This document shows, piece after piece, positions 1 to 8,883 of a stretch of DNA of 64,000 nt. The stretch spans positions 124,001-188,000 of the forward strand of contig NZ_CP012502.1 in NCBI RefSeq assembly GCF_001721685.1, given 5' to 3'. Within the stretch, counting starts at the first letter, position 1; each line of letters opens with the position of its first letter. The notes beneath the pieces were generated by a model that did not search any database, was not told where the DNA came from, and saw only the letters and a program-made list of their open reading frames with translations. Made by a program: the position numbers and the translations under genes. Source of the DNA: Salisediminibacterium beveridgei. GTDB lineage: Bacteria; Bacillota; Bacilli; Bacillales; Salisediminibacteriaceae.

Positions 1-336
1 GACTATGCGGCTGAATCCGGCATGTTCATGGCGAAATACGATGTGCTCGAACCACTGAAGAAAAAACTGCCGGAGCTCGCCGGCCGGCCTGTATATCTCA
101 CCATCGACATCGATGTCCTTGACCCCGCGCATGCACCCGGAACCGGGACGTGCGAAGCAGGGGGCATCACGAGCCGGGAACTCATCGAAGCGATCGGCGC
201 CATCAGTCAGTCCGATGCTCTCGTCGTCGGGGCAGACCTGGTGGAAGTGGCGCCTGCCTATGACCCGGCAGACATCACGGCCATCGCCGCCAGTAAAATG
301 ATCCGTGAAATGCTCCTTGGTTTTACAGGGAAATAA
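1..336 (+). CDS. speB: Agmatinase, C-terminal part (truncated by window edge)
   Basis: The frame is open from the first base, so the gene begins outside the window and only the last 111 residues are seen. The segment TIDIDVLDPAHAPGTGTCEA is the arginase/agmatinase-family signature. Its Asp residues (DID) bind the binuclear manganese centre, and the PGTGT element is typical of agmatinase. The enzyme hydrolyses agmatine to putrescine and urea in the cytoplasm and supplies polyamine synthesis. In Bacillus speB commonly sits near ywiB-argS, as here. A strong terminator follows 34 nt after the stop. Family assignment is firm. Agmatinase over another ureohydrolase is inferred from the motif and the location. 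Confidence 0.9.
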   Translation, partial: DYAAESGMFMAKYDVLEPLKKKLPELAGRPVYLTIDIDVLDPAHAPGTGTCEAGGITSRELIEAIGAISQSDALVVGADLVEVAPAYDPADITAIAASKMIREMLLGFTGK

Positions 337-370
337 CGAGAAACAAGACTGGGACAATACCCGGTACAGG

Positions 371-403
371 AAGGCCCTCACCGCAATTTGGTGAGGGCCT
401 TTT
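371..403 (+). terminator. Rho-independent terminator after speB
   Basis: Perfect 12-bp stem (371-382 with 390-401) around a 7-nt loop, followed by T residues. It ends the agmatinase transcript. The stem begins with A residues, so it may also serve the convergent peptidase gene. Confidence 0.9.
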
Positions 404-470
404 GGATCGATGGGCTGATGGTGCCACACGGCAGTCGCTTGTTTCTGCGGTGAATCATTTCAGTAACGGA

Positions 471-1622
471 TCAGCCTCGTTGAAATCCTTCTGTTCCGAT
501 TCGCTTCAAGGTCTCGGCAATCATGGCGGTCCGTTTCGGCATCTCGCCGATCACGATATGTTCATGGTTTGCATGGGCACCGTCCCCGATTCCGCCAAGT
601 CCGTCAATGGTCGGCACACCCATCCCTGACGTGAAATTCCCGTCACTGCCCCCGCCGATGTGGGCCTCATCAATTTCAAAGCCAACGGTCCAGGCGGCCT
701 CCTGCATGATCCGAAACAACGCTACGGTATCCGGGGTGCGCTCCATTGGAGGGCGGTTCAGTTCCCCGTTGATCTCCAAGGTCACCCCTTCGGTGAACGG
801 CGTCAGTCCTTCGACGGCCTTGACCATGCGCTCGGCTTCCTCAGACGTTTTCACACGAAAATCAATCGAGGCCCTGGCATAGTCCGGAACGACATTCACC
901 CGGCCACCGCCTTCCACAATACCGATGCTCACCGTTGTACCGATACTGTAATCCGTCATCCCCTCGAGGTGAAGAATCTGGTGGGCCAGCTCTTTTATGG
1001 CACTGCGCCCGGCTTGATGATGGCTTCCGGCATGACTGGAATGGCCGCGGACAATGAGCTCATAAATGCCCACACCGCTTCTCGAGGTCTTCAAGGCACC
1101 ATTGTCGTGCACAGGGCCCTCCGTGACGAGCACGAGGTCTGCATCCTTTGCGGTTTCTTTAATCAGTGCTTTGGAACTGAGGCTCCCGATTTCTTCATCC
1201 GACGTACAGAGTACATCAATCGTCAGACCATCGAAACCGCCGGTCGTCTCTTTGAGGGCCTTCATCGCCCACATCGCCTGGATGATGCCGCTCTTCATAT
1301 CAAAAGGGCCAGGGCCGTAGAGCTTACCGTCACGTTCTTCGATGGGCAGCTTGCCTTTGTCCCAGACGGTGTCAAAGTGAACGAGGAACAAGACCCGGGT
1401 CTTGCCGTCTCCGAGGGTGAATTTGAAGTGATCCCCCTGTCTTTCTTCAGGAAAGATCTCAGGCTGAACGCCAAACGCATCATAGAACATGCGCTGAATG
1501 AGCCTGCCGCAGTGATCCACCGCTTCTTTGTCCTGTGTGGGTGACTCTGCTTTGACCAGTTTCACGAGATCTTCCGTCATGTGATTCACATGTGAACTTA
1601 AGTATTTGTGTAATTCTCCCAT
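471..1622 (-). CDS. M20-family metallopeptidase (glutamate carboxypeptidase-like)
   Basis: A 383-residue cytoplasmic zinc peptidase of the M20 family. Visible metal and catalytic elements are VHFDTVWDKG (metal His, catalytic Asp), GPGPFDMKSG (bridging Asp), TSDEEIGS (catalytic Glu and metal Glu), the GGGSDGNF loop and a late GAHANHEHI (metal His). The layout resembles carboxypeptidase G2-like enzymes that remove C-terminal Glu or similar residues. The start at 1622 is chosen because GGAGG lies 6 nt upstream; an in-frame ATG 3 nt earlier is too close to it. It is divergent from an oligopeptide importer across about 300 nt, so it may process imported peptides (inference). Confidence 0.85.
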   Translation of the reverse strand: MGELHKYLSSHVNHMTEDLVKLVKAESPTQDKEAVDHCGRLIQRMFYDAFGVQPEIFPEERQGDHFKFTLGDGKTRVLFLVHFDTVWDKGKLPIEERDGKLYGPGPFDMKSGIIQAMWAMKALKETTGGFDGLTIDVLCTSDEEIGSLSSKALIKETAKDADLVLVTEGPVHDNGALKTSRSGVGIYELIVRGHSSHAGSHHQAGRSAIKELAHQILHLEGMTDYSIGTTVSIGIVEGGGRVNVVPDYARASIDFRVKTSEEAERMVKAVEGLTPFTEGVTLEINGELNRPPMERTPDTVALFRIMQEAAWTVGFEIDEAHIGGGSDGNFTSGMGVPTIDGLGGIGDGAHANHEHIVIGEMPKRTAMIAETLKRIGTEGFQRG

Positions 1623-1667
1623 CATAAACCTCCATTTCATCGAACCGAATGAATGTATACTACAATT

Positions 1668-1682
1668 ATTTTTCGGAAAATT
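1668..1682. promoter_or_regulatory. Candidate CodY box
   Basis: ATTTTTCGGAAAATT matches the CodY consensus AATTTTCWGAAAATT at 13 of 15 positions. It lies between the divergent peptidase and peptide-transporter genes. CodY represses peptide-uptake genes in B. subtilis, so the location is sensible. Binding is inferred. Confidence 0.45.
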
Positions 1683-1812
1683 CAACGTCGTCAGATTTTT
1701 TCACAAAAAAATTTTCAAAGCCGAATCGTGCAGAAATCCTGTTATGGCGGGAATCATTGGCGAAAGTTGTCGAATGAATACTTATTCATTTGTTGAACTA
1801 TTTGAAATTGTC

Positions 1813-1840
1813 TTGCAATTGCAAAAAAAGATGGTAAATT
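1813..1840 (+). promoter_or_regulatory. Likely sigma-A promoter of the peptide transporter operon
   Basis: TTGCAA (1813-1818), 16-nt spacer, TAAATT (1835-1840), about 80 nt upstream of the lipoprotein gene. An 8-bp inverted repeat AATGAATA/TATTCATT lies just upstream at 1773-1790 and could be an operator. Confidence 0.4.
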
Positions 1841-1922
1841 TGATGTATCGAAAATTTAAGTGCTGCTTCATTTATCTCGAAAGATTGAAGCAGGATGAAA
1901 ATTACAAATTGGAGGGGTCCAT

Positions 1923-3584
1923 GTGAAGAAAGCAATGAAAATGCGTGCCGCCTGGCTGTCTGTTGCAGGTTTGACACTGCTCGCTGCCTGTGGAGGCAAC
2001 GACGACAACGAGGCAAACAATGAAAACGCGGGTGCCGGGAACGATGACGACAACGCAGAAGTGAATGACAACAACGACGGCAACAATGAAGACGTCGATG
2101 AGGATCTCGCTGGAGCCAATGAAATGCTCGATGACGGGACGCTGGTGATTGCCATGGGTACGGACATGGTTTCCTGGGACGTGCACGATCACGGGAATAC
2201 GTCCACGGAAGCAGTCCACGTCAACGTATTTGACTACATGTTCAAGCGGGCTGAAGGAACGATGGACATCGAACCGCACCTGGTTGATGAGTACGAAACC
2301 ATTGAAGATGACGTGTGGGAATTCACACTTCGTGACGATGTATACTTCCACAACGGTGATCAGTTGACCGCCGAAGACGTGAAATTCACCTTTGACCGCG
2401 TACTCGGGGATGAATCCCTTTCTGAACACGCCCGTTTTACACAACTGGGTGAGATTGAAATCGTTGACGAATTTACGCTTCGATTCAACACAGATGGCCC
2501 TCAGCCAACGATCTTAAACCGCCTCGCTCAAACAGGCGCGAGCATCATTCCGAAAGATTATATTGAAGAGAATGGCATCGAAGAGTTTCTTGAGAACCCG
2601 ATCGGTTCCGGACCTTATGAATACGACGAATGGATCCGCGATGACCGCGTTGTTCTTACGAAAAATGATAACTACTTCCTCGGTGATGATTACACGGAGT
2701 GGGATGAAGTCGTGTTCCGCGCCGTACCGGAATCCTCTACACGGGTTGGTGAACTCCTGACGGGTGGCGCGCACGTTGTAACGGATGTGCCGCCGAACGA
2801 ATGGCCACGAGTGGATGACAACCCGGGTACAAGCCATGTGACGGCAGAGTCCAACCGGACGATGCTGATCATTGCCAGACAGACGGAAGGATCACCAGGC
2901 TCGGACCCGCGGGTTCTAGAAGCCATCGAATATGCGATTGACAATGAAGCCATCACCGAGCAGGTCATGAGCGGATCAGCTGTACCGACAAGGACACGGG
3001 TACTTCCGGGTAACGTCGGCGCGAACGAAGAGCTCTTTGACACGTATCTCTACGATCCGGACCGCTCCCGCGAACTGCTTGCAGAAGCCGGTTATGAGGA
3101 CGGCCTTGAACTGACACTGCAATCCCCGCAGGGACGTTACCTGATGGACTCGGACATTGCCGAAGTGATCGCCGGCATGGTCGGGGAAGTCGGCATTGAC
3201 CTGAACGTGGAATTCCTGGAGTGGAGCCAGTTCATCGAGCACTACCAGAACAACACAAACGAAGACCTGATGCTGCTCGGTCTTGCCACATCCCTTTACG
3301 ATGCTGCACAGGCGCTTGATCATTACTATTCCGATTCACCGCTCAATGAAGGCCGTATGGACTGGGTGAACGAAGAGTTTGACGAATTGTTCTTCGACGC
3401 TGAGACGAATATGGACCCTGAATCGCGTGTGGAGCAATATCACGAAGCGCAGGAGCTCGTCGCTGAAGGACGACCGCACATCTACCTGCATTCCATCAAT
3501 ATGAACTTCGGTGTGAACGACGAACTGGACTACACACCGCGTCACGATGAAATTTACTACGTCAATGAAATCCGAAGACGTTAA
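1923..3584 (+). CDS. Peptide ABC transporter, substrate-binding lipoprotein (SBP_bac_5 family)
   Basis: The extracellular binding component of an oligopeptide or dipeptide importer, 553 residues. The N-terminus is a lipoprotein signal: Lys-rich start, hydrophobic core and lipobox LAAC with the acylated Cys at residue 23. An Asp/Glu/Asn-rich linker of about 40 residues follows, as in haloalkaliphile surface proteins. The rest is a family-5 solute-binding fold, with sequences such as DVKFTFDRV and YAIDNEAI typical of DppA/AppA/OppA. The GTG start follows GGAGGGG; the ATG two bases upstream is immediately closed by TGA. First gene of the five-gene transporter operon. Ligand unknown; dipeptides, oligopeptides and nickel-type ligands are all possible. 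Confidence 0.88.
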   Translation: MKKAMKMRAAWLSVAGLTLLAACGGNDDNEANNENAGAGNDDDNAEVNDNNDGNNEDVDEDLAGANEMLDDGTLVIAMGTDMVSWDVHDHGNTSTEAVHVNVFDYMFKRAEGTMDIEPHLVDEYETIEDDVWEFTLRDDVYFHNGDQLTAEDVKFTFDRVLGDESLSEHARFTQLGEIEIVDEFTLRFNTDGPQPTILNRLAQTGASIIPKDYIEENGIEEFLENPIGSGPYEYDEWIRDDRVVLTKNDNYFLGDDYTEWDEVVFRAVPESSTRVGELLTGGAHVVTDVPPNEWPRVDDNPGTSHVTAESNRTMLIIARQTEGSPGSDPRVLEAIEYAIDNEAITEQVMSGSAVPTRTRVLPGNVGANEELFDTYLYDPDRSRELLAEAGYEDGLELTLQSPQGRYLMDSDIAEVIAGMVGEVGIDLNVEFLEWSQFIEHYQNNTNEDLMLLGLATSLYDAAQALDHYYSDSPLNEGRMDWVNEEFDELFFDAETNMDPESRVEQYHEAQELVAEGRPHIYLHSINMNFGVNDELDYTPRHDEIYYVNEIRRR

Positions 3585-3639
3585 TCATTCATCCCCCTTT
3601 GAATGAGTCGTATAGAAGAGGAATGGCTACATCAGAATT

Positions 3640-3672
3640 GGGCGGTCACTCGGGTGGCCGTCCCCTCCTCTT
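3640..3672 (+). other. Hairpin between binding-protein and permease genes
   Basis: GGGCGGTCAC (3640-3649) pairs with GTGGCCGTCCC (3654-3664) around TCGG, followed by a pyrimidine-rich tract CTCCTCTTTCTTTC. It probably acts as a partial terminator or 3'-end stabiliser, raising binding-protein mRNA over permease mRNA, as is common in ABC importer operons. The rest of the 214-nt gap shows no gene. Confidence 0.5.
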
Positions 3673-3798
3673 TCTTTCATAAGATCGGCTGCATTGTCCC
3701 TGCTCTTATGAAAAAAGAGGCTTTCTTTTGTTCAATGATTACAGTATTACTTGATTATTATGATCCTACACAAGTTGTTCTCACCTGGAGGTGAAGTT

Positions 3799-4713
3799 GT
3801 GAAGAAGTTTCTGCTTCAACGTTTGCTTCAATTGATACCGGTCCTTATCATTATGACCTTCATTGTGTTCAGTCTCGTCTACGTGGCAGGTGACCCGGTT
3901 GCGCTTATGCTCCCGGAAGAGGCGACGACAGAAGACGTTGCCCGTATGCAGGAGTCCCTGGGCTTGAATGAACCTTTTTACAAACAGTACGCCATTTTTC
4001 TCGGGAATGCCGTTCAGGGTGATTTTGGCGAAAGCTACCGCTACAATCAGGATGCGATGTCCATCGTTCTCGAGCGCTTGCCGGCAACCTTTGAGCTGGC
4101 CATTGCCTCCATGATCTTCGCAACACTCATTGCGATTCCAATGGGGATCTGGTCTGCGACACGTCGCAACACCTTCATCGATCTCTTCATTACCGGGGGA
4201 TCGGTTCTTGGAAAAGCGATGCCGAACTTCTGGCTCGGGATTATGTTCATCCTGATCCTGGCAGTGAATACGCAAATCTTTCCGGTATCCGGAAGAGGCA
4301 CTATCATGCACGTCATTTTGCCGGCCTTTACGCTCGGAACGGCAGTGGCCGCAGAGATGACGCGGCTGACCCGTTCGAACATGATCGAAATCCTTCAGCA
4401 GGATTATGTCAGGACCGCCAAAGCGAAAGGGATTGCCAACGGTTTCGTTGTGTATAAACACTCCTTTCGAAATGCGCTGATCCCGGTCATTACGATCATG
4501 GCACTTCAGACGTCCACTTTGGTGGGCGGTGCGATTGTCACCGAGCAGGTTTTTGCCTGGCCAGGCATCGGACAGCTTCTGGTGCAGGCGGTGAACGCCC
4601 GTGATATGGCCATTGTGCAGGCAGCGGTGTTTATCATTGCGCTTCTCGTCATCGGCATCAATTTGATCGCCGACATCCTGTACAGGCTGCTCGATCCCCG
4701 AATTAAGTACTAG
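3799..4713 (+). CDS. Peptide ABC transporter permease (DppB/OppB type)
   Basis: A 304-residue integral membrane protein with the classic DppB/GsiC layout: first helix at about residues 10-30 (LIPVLIIMTFIVFSLVYVAG), a periplasm-facing loop, then five helices. The EAA loop that contacts the ATPase is near residues 215-230 (YVRTAKAKGIANG). GTG at 3799 is chosen because GGAGGTG is 7-8 nt upstream; the upstream in-frame ATG codons have no ribosome binding site. Pairs with the next permease to form the channel. Family assignment is firm, substrate unknown. Confidence 0.9.
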   Translation: MKKFLLQRLLQLIPVLIIMTFIVFSLVYVAGDPVALMLPEEATTEDVARMQESLGLNEPFYKQYAIFLGNAVQGDFGESYRYNQDAMSIVLERLPATFELAIASMIFATLIAIPMGIWSATRRNTFIDLFITGGSVLGKAMPNFWLGIMFILILAVNTQIFPVSGRGTIMHVILPAFTLGTAVAAEMTRLTRSNMIEILQQDYVRTAKAKGIANGFVVYKHSFRNALIPVITIMALQTSTLVGGAIVTEQVFAWPGIGQLLVQAVNARDMAIVQAAVFIIALLVIGINLIADILYRLLDPRIKY

Positions 4714-4739
4714 CTGCGGAAAAAAAGGAGGTTATCCCT

Positions 4740-5675
4740 GTGAGTCAACCGATACAAACCGACCCGAGTCCAGACGGACCGGATCAGGCACCGGTTTCAG
4801 CAACAAGACACAAGAAAAACTCACCGTTGAAACGATGGGCTAAACTTCTGTTCCGCAGCACCACTGGAACAGTCGGGCTTTTCATTGTTTTAATCGTGAT
4901 CTTTGTCGGCGTTTTTGCCGATCAAATCGCACCGTTTGGCGTCAATGAACAGAACTATGCCAATATGCTCGCGCCCCCGTCATGGCAAGAAGGCGGTACG
5001 CCTGAACATCTTTTAGGAACAGATAATCTCGGACGCGACATCTTAAGCCGGCTCATTTATGGGACGACCGTTTCATTACTCGTCGGCGTATTTTCCGTTG
5101 TCGTCGCCGGCGCGCTCGGCATGGTTGCCGGGCTGTATGCCGGTTATTACGGCGGCTGGACCGATACCATTCTCATGCGACTCGTCGATGCCTTTCTGTC
5201 GATTCCAAACATCTTGTTTGTCCTCGTTATTCTGGCCGTCTTTAATCCGGGGATCATGACCTTGATCTTTGCGATCGGGGCGACGAACTGGGTCATTTAT
5301 GCGAGGCTGATCCGCGGGGAAGTATTATCGGTGAAGGAACGGGAGTATGTCAAGGCGGCAAAATCCATCGGGACGAAGAATTTCACGATTATGAGAAGAC
5401 ACATTTTACCGAACGTCTTCTCCACATTCATTGTCGTCTCCACATTGAGTGTTGCGACGACGATTATTCTCGAAGCATCCCTGAGCTTTCTCGGTATGGG
5501 CGTCAGCCCGCCGGATATTTCGTGGGGCTATATGCTCGCTGACGGCCGGGACTACCTGGCGACGAACTGGTGGCTCGCCACATTCCCAGGGCTTGCGATT
5601 ACCGTAACCGTTCTCGGGATCATTTTCCTCGGTGACTGGCTGAGAGATGTACTCGATCCGCGATCACAAGGATGA
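4740..5675 (+). CDS. Peptide ABC transporter permease (DppC/OppC type)
   Basis: A 311-residue membrane protein. A cytoplasmic Pro/Asp-rich N-terminus of about 40 residues precedes the first helix (GTVGLFIVLIVIFVGVFADQ, about residues 41-60). An OppC-type soluble segment containing LLGTDNLGRDILSRLIYG follows, then the BPD_transp_1 domain with EAA loop EYVKAAKSIGTKN. The GTG start has GGAGG 8 nt upstream. Forms the heterodimeric channel with the preceding permease. Confidence 0.9.
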   Translation: MSQPIQTDPSPDGPDQAPVSATRHKKNSPLKRWAKLLFRSTTGTVGLFIVLIVIFVGVFADQIAPFGVNEQNYANMLAPPSWQEGGTPEHLLGTDNLGRDILSRLIYGTTVSLLVGVFSVVVAGALGMVAGLYAGYYGGWTDTILMRLVDAFLSIPNILFVLVILAVFNPGIMTLIFAIGATNWVIYARLIRGEVLSVKEREYVKAAKSIGTKNFTIMRRHILPNVFSTFIVVSTLSVATTIILEASLSFLGMGVSPPDISWGYMLADGRDYLATNWWLATFPGLAITVTVLGIIFLGDWLRDVLDPRSQG

Positions 5676-5688
5676 TAGGAGGGATAGC

Positions 5689-6738
5689 ATGTCGGAACAG
5701 AAAAAATTACTCGAAGTCAACGATTTGAAAACCTACTTCTTCACCGAAGGCGGTACGATTCCTTCCGTTGACGGCGTCTCCTTCAGTGTCGATCGCGGTG
5801 AACTGGTGGCGATTGTCGGAGAGTCGGGTTCTGGAAAAAGTGTCACATCACTCTCGATGATGGGGCTTGTCGAGGAACCCGGGAAAATCGTGAACGGCTC
5901 GATCAATTTTGAAGGCAAGGATCTGGCGAAATACACAAACAGTCAAATGCGGAAAATCCGCGGCAACGATATTGCCATGATATTCCAGGAGCCGCTCACA
6001 TCACTGAACCCGGTGTTTACGATCGGCAATCAGCTGAAAGAAGCGATTCTCGAGCATCAGAATGTGGATAAGAAAAAGGCGAAGGAAATGAGCATCAGTA
6101 TGCTGAAGCAGGTCGGGATCCCCCGGGCTGAGCAGGTGTACCGCTCCTTCCCGCACTCCCTGAGCGGCGGCATGCGCCAGCGGGTCATGATTGCCATGGC
6201 CCTCTCGTGTAACCCGAAGCTGTTGATTGCTGATGAGCCGACGACCGCCTTGGACGTGACCATTCAGGCGCAGATCCTCGAACTGATGAAGGATCTCGTG
6301 AAGAAATTCGATACCGCGATTATCCTCATCACCCACGACCTCGGTGTGGTGGCGGAGCTGGTTGACCGGGTGATCGTAATGTACGCAGGCCAGGTAGTCG
6401 AGCAGTCGGATGTATTCTCCCTGTTCAAAAACCCGCGCCATCCGTATACGAGAGGGCTGTTGGACAGTACGCCGAAAGTACAGGACCTGGACGAGGAACT
6501 GAAATCCATTCAGGGGACCGTTCCGACGCCGTCGGAAATGCCTGCCGGCTGCCGGTTTGAACCCCGTTGCCCGTATGCGATGGACCATTGTAAAACGCAT
6601 GAACCGAAGCTTGAAGTGCTCCCTGACGGACGGGATGTGCGCTGCTGGCTCTACGATGAGGAGGTGATGAAGGATGTCGACGAACGACCAGATCTCACGG
6701 CAGGAGCAGGATTCTACAACAAAAACACCACTGCTTGA
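5689..6738 (+). CDS. Peptide ABC transporter ATP-binding protein (OppD/DppD type)
   Basis: A 349-residue cytoplasmic ATPase. It has Walker [10 protein letters not shown]-loop [11 protein letters not shown], signature LSGGMRQR, Walker [13 protein letters not shown] and switch [10 protein letters not shown]. The C-terminal oligopeptide extension carries conserved Cys residues ([16 protein letters not shown]), which hold a 4Fe-4S cluster in homologues. ATG 5689 has GGAGGG 6 nt upstream. The 3' end overlaps the next ATPase gene by 65 nt in another frame, so the two are translationally coupled. Confidence 0.92.
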   Translation: MSEQKKLLEVNDLKTYFFTEGGTIPSVDGVSFSVDRGELVAIVGESGSGKSVTSLSMMGLVEEPGKIVNGSINFEGKDLAKYTNSQMRKIRGNDIAMIFQEPLTSLNPVFTIGNQLKEAILEHQNVDKKKAKEMSISMLKQVGIPRAEQVYRSFPHSLSGGMRQRVMIAMALSCNPKLLIADEPTTALDVTIQAQILELMKDLVKKFDTAIILITHDLGVVAELVDRVIVMYAGQVVEQSDVFSLFKNPRHPYTRGLLDSTPKVQDLDEELKSIQGTVPTPSEMPAGCRFEPRCPYAMDHCKTHEPKLEVLPDGRDVRCWLYDEEVMKDVDERPDLTAGAGFYNKNTTA

Positions 6739-7744
6739 ACTGCGGAATGTGAAAAAATACTTTGACGTCACCGAAGCCTGGTTCTCCCGGAAACGGGAAT
6801 ACCTCCGGGCCGTGGACGGTGTCAATCTGAAGGTGTATGAAGGAGAAACCCTCGGTGTGGTGGGTGAGTCCGGTTGCGGTAAGAGTACAACCGGCAACCT
6901 CATCGTCCGCCTCCTCGAACCCACAGAAGGGGAAATCCTTTTCAACGGGGAAGACCTGGCGAAAATGGGTGGCGAAGAACTCAGGCAGAAGCGCAAGGAT
7001 ATCCAGATGATCTTCCAGGATCCGTTCTCGTCTTTGAATCCCAGGATGCGCGTATTCGAACTGATTGCCGAGCCCCTTCGTACGCACAAGACCCATTCAG
7101 GGAGTGCGATAAAAGAGCGTGTGTATGAGCTGATGGATGTGGTGGGGTTGAGCCGGGAGATGGCTGAACGGTTTCCCCATGAATTCAGTGGGGGTCAAAG
7201 GCAGCGGATCGGAATTGCCCGGGCGCTTGCTTTGAACCCGAAACTGATTGTCTGTGATGAACCGGTATCGGCTCTCGATGTGTCGATTCAGTCGCAGATT
7301 CTCAACCTGCTGCAAAAACTGCAAAAGGAGTTGAATCTGACCCTGGTCTTCATCGCTCACGGCTTACCGGCTGTGAAGCACATCAGTGACCGGATTGCGG
7401 TGATGTACCTCGGGAAAGTCGTTGAACTGACGACGAGGGAGAAGCTGTTTGCCAAACCGATGCATCCGTATACCGAAGGACTCTTGTCCGCTGTGCCAAT
7501 CCCGGATCCGGAAGTTCGCCATCAGCGCGAGCGTGTCGTATTGAAAGGGGATATTCCAAGTCCCGTCAATCCGCCGTCCGGGTGCAGTTTCCATACCCGT
7601 TGTCCGTTTGCGGATGAGAAGTGTAAAACCGATGAACCGGAGTTCGAAGAAATTGAACCGGAGCACTTTGTCGCGTGTCATTACCCACTCGAGAGCGGTC
7701 AGGGGATTTTGGCCGGCAGCTCGGGTGAGAAGGGGGAGGAATGA
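6674..7744 (+). CDS. Peptide ABC transporter ATP-binding protein (OppF/DppF type)
   Basis: A 356-residue partner ATPase. Walker A is GESGCGKST, the Q-loop region reads MIFQDPFSSLNPR, signature FSGGQRQRIGIARAL, Walker B IVCDEPVSALD. A C-terminal Cys-containing oligopeptide domain (GCSFHTRCPFADEKC) is present. The switch region reads FIAHGLPAVKHIS. The usual sequence is HD followed by L, so the Asp after the switch His is replaced by Gly and the next residues also deviate. The start lies inside the preceding gene behind GAGGAGGTGATGAAGG. The altered switch may weaken hydrolysis at one site; this is inference. Confidence 0.92.
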   Translation: MSTNDQISRQEQDSTTKTPLLELRNVKKYFDVTEAWFSRKREYLRAVDGVNLKVYEGETLGVVGESGCGKSTTGNLIVRLLEPTEGEILFNGEDLAKMGGEELRQKRKDIQMIFQDPFSSLNPRMRVFELIAEPLRTHKTHSGSAIKERVYELMDVVGLSREMAERFPHEFSGGQRQRIGIARALALNPKLIVCDEPVSALDVSIQSQILNLLQKLQKELNLTLVFIAHGLPAVKHISDRIAVMYLGKVVELTTREKLFAKPMHPYTEGLLSAVPIPDPEVRHQRERVVLKGDIPSPVNPPSGCSFHTRCPFADEKCKTDEPEFEEIEPEHFVACHYPLESGQGILAGSSGEKGEE

Positions 7745-7746
7745 CG

Positions 7747-8295
7747 ATGACAGAAACCGAACTCGCGAAACAGATCCGTTCGTCAAGGAACAATGTCGGT
7801 TTGACATTGAAGGACCTCAGTGAACGAACCGGGCTGTCGGTCAGTTTCCTCTCCCAGGTCGAACGGGGGACGTCATCACCAGCGATCAGCTCACTGAAAA
7901 AGATCGCCGATGGCCTCAGTGTACCGATCACGAGCTTTTTCACACCGGAACACAATACCACTTACACAACGGTTTCCGGTGAACGGCGCTCGTTTCGCAT
8001 CGATGAGTCACCTGCAAAATATATGCGCCTGAGCGGAAATTTTTCCACCCGGACGATGGAGTCGCTGATTGTGACCCTGGACCCCGGGGCAACGGACAAA
8101 ATGTTTCAGCATATCGGGGAAGAGGTGCACTATATTCTCGAGGGCCGGGTCAGCTACATCATAGACAGCGAGTCTTATCATTTGGAGAGCGGGGATTCGA
8201 TCCATTTCCCATCGGACCGCCCTCACACGTGGCGCAACCCGAGTAAGGATGAGTGTGCAAAGATCCTCACTGTTGTGACACCGAAAATTTTTTGA
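7747..8295 (+). CDS. XRE-family transcriptional regulator with C-terminal cupin domain
   Basis: A 182-residue regulator. Residues about 5-60 form an HTH_3 domain (LKDLSERTGLSVSFLSQVER with a following SPAISSLKKIA). Residues about 105-180 form a cupin_2 barrel (GEEVHYILEGRVSYII, then GDSIHFPSDRPHTWRNP). This is the PuuR/SutR-like XRE-cupin type that senses small molecules such as amines or amino acid derivatives. ATG 7747 has GGAGG 7 nt upstream; ATG 7741 overlaps the transporter stop by four bases but sits only 1 nt from the Shine-Dalgarno. As last gene of the transporter operon it probably regulates that operon. Effector unknown. Confidence 0.88.
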   Translation: MTETELAKQIRSSRNNVGLTLKDLSERTGLSVSFLSQVERGTSSPAISSLKKIADGLSVPITSFFTPEHNTTYTTVSGERRSFRIDESPAKYMRLSGNFSTRTMESLIVTLDPGATDKMFQHIGEEVHYILEGRVSYIIDSESYHLESGDSIHFPSDRPHTWRNPSKDECAKILTVVTPKIF

Positions 8296-8311
8296 ATGGC
8301 AAAGGCTTGAG

Positions 8312-8341
8312 AAACCACCGGCACCGAGCGGTGGTTTTTTG
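8312..8341 (+). terminator. Terminator of the transporter operon
   Basis: AAACCACCG (8312-8320) pairs with CGGTGGTTT (8329-8337), followed by a T run. Confidence 0.9.
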
Positions 8342-8370
8342 TATATGATCACTTAATTCCATCCTGACTC

Positions 8371-8400
8371 TTGAATCGTGGTGCACACCTCCGCTATAAT
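8371..8400 (+). promoter_or_regulatory. Sigma-A promoter of ywiB-argS
   Basis: TTGAAT (8371-8376), 18-nt spacer, TATAAT (8395-8400). It places the transcript start near 8407, which rules out the longer upstream reading of ywiB. Confidence 0.75.
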
Positions 8401-8439
8401 GAAAAGGTTATAACGGGTTCGAAAGGTACGGTGAAAAGG

Positions 8440-8883
8440 ATGACGAAGACAGAAGAGCGAGTCGCCATCCGGATGGTGACACACATTTCCGACGGGGACC
8501 GCAGGGAAAAGCATACGATGGATGCGGTGGGACAACTCATGACCGGCTCAGGCCTGCTGGTGCTTCGATTTGAGGAACCGTCAGAAACGGATGACATACC
8601 CACTTCACAGCACATTAAGTGTACCGGTACGGAAATGACCGTCCGGCGCCATGGCCAGATCTCGATGAACCAGCGTTTCGTTGAAGGGGTGACGACCGAA
8701 GGTGTGTATCAAACGCCTGAGATCCGGATGCCGATGGAAACGACGACACGGCATCTGACCCATGAGTGGGATACCCATGAACAAAAGGGTGAAATCCAGT
8801 TAAGCTATGACCTCGTGCTTCAGGGCGAAGCAACGGGACGTTACGATATGACGATCAAGATCGAGGAGGCGACACGTTTATGA
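8440..8883 (+). CDS. ywiB: DUF1934 beta-barrel protein YwiB
   Basis: A 147-residue cytoplasmic protein matching the DUF1934/YwiB family, whose gene is the usual upstream neighbour of argS in Bacillus. It is predicted to form a calycin-like beta-barrel; biochemical function is not established. The start at 8440 (ATG, with AAAAGG just upstream) lies downstream of the promoter -10 box. A GTG 9 nt upstream preceded by GAAAGG is an alternative. Its TGA overlaps the argS ATG (ATGA), so translation is coupled. Confidence 0.8.
   Translation: MTKTEERVAIRMVTHISDGDRREKHTMDAVGQLMTGSGLLVLRFEEPSETDDIPTSQHIKCTGTEMTVRRHGQISMNQRFVEGVTTEGVYQTPEIRMPMETTTRHLTHEWDTHEQKGEIQLSYDLVLQGEATGRYDMTIKIEEATRL

Noticed and set aside
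660..1544. Long plus-strand frame opposite the M20 peptidase
   Set aside because: It is the antisense shadow of a gene with clear catalytic motifs, and has no ribosome site or familiar domain.
1773..1790. AATGAATA/TATTCATT palindrome as a FadR site
   Set aside because: The half sites resemble FadR but the spacing differs from the exact site at 27976, so another regulator or chance is more likely.
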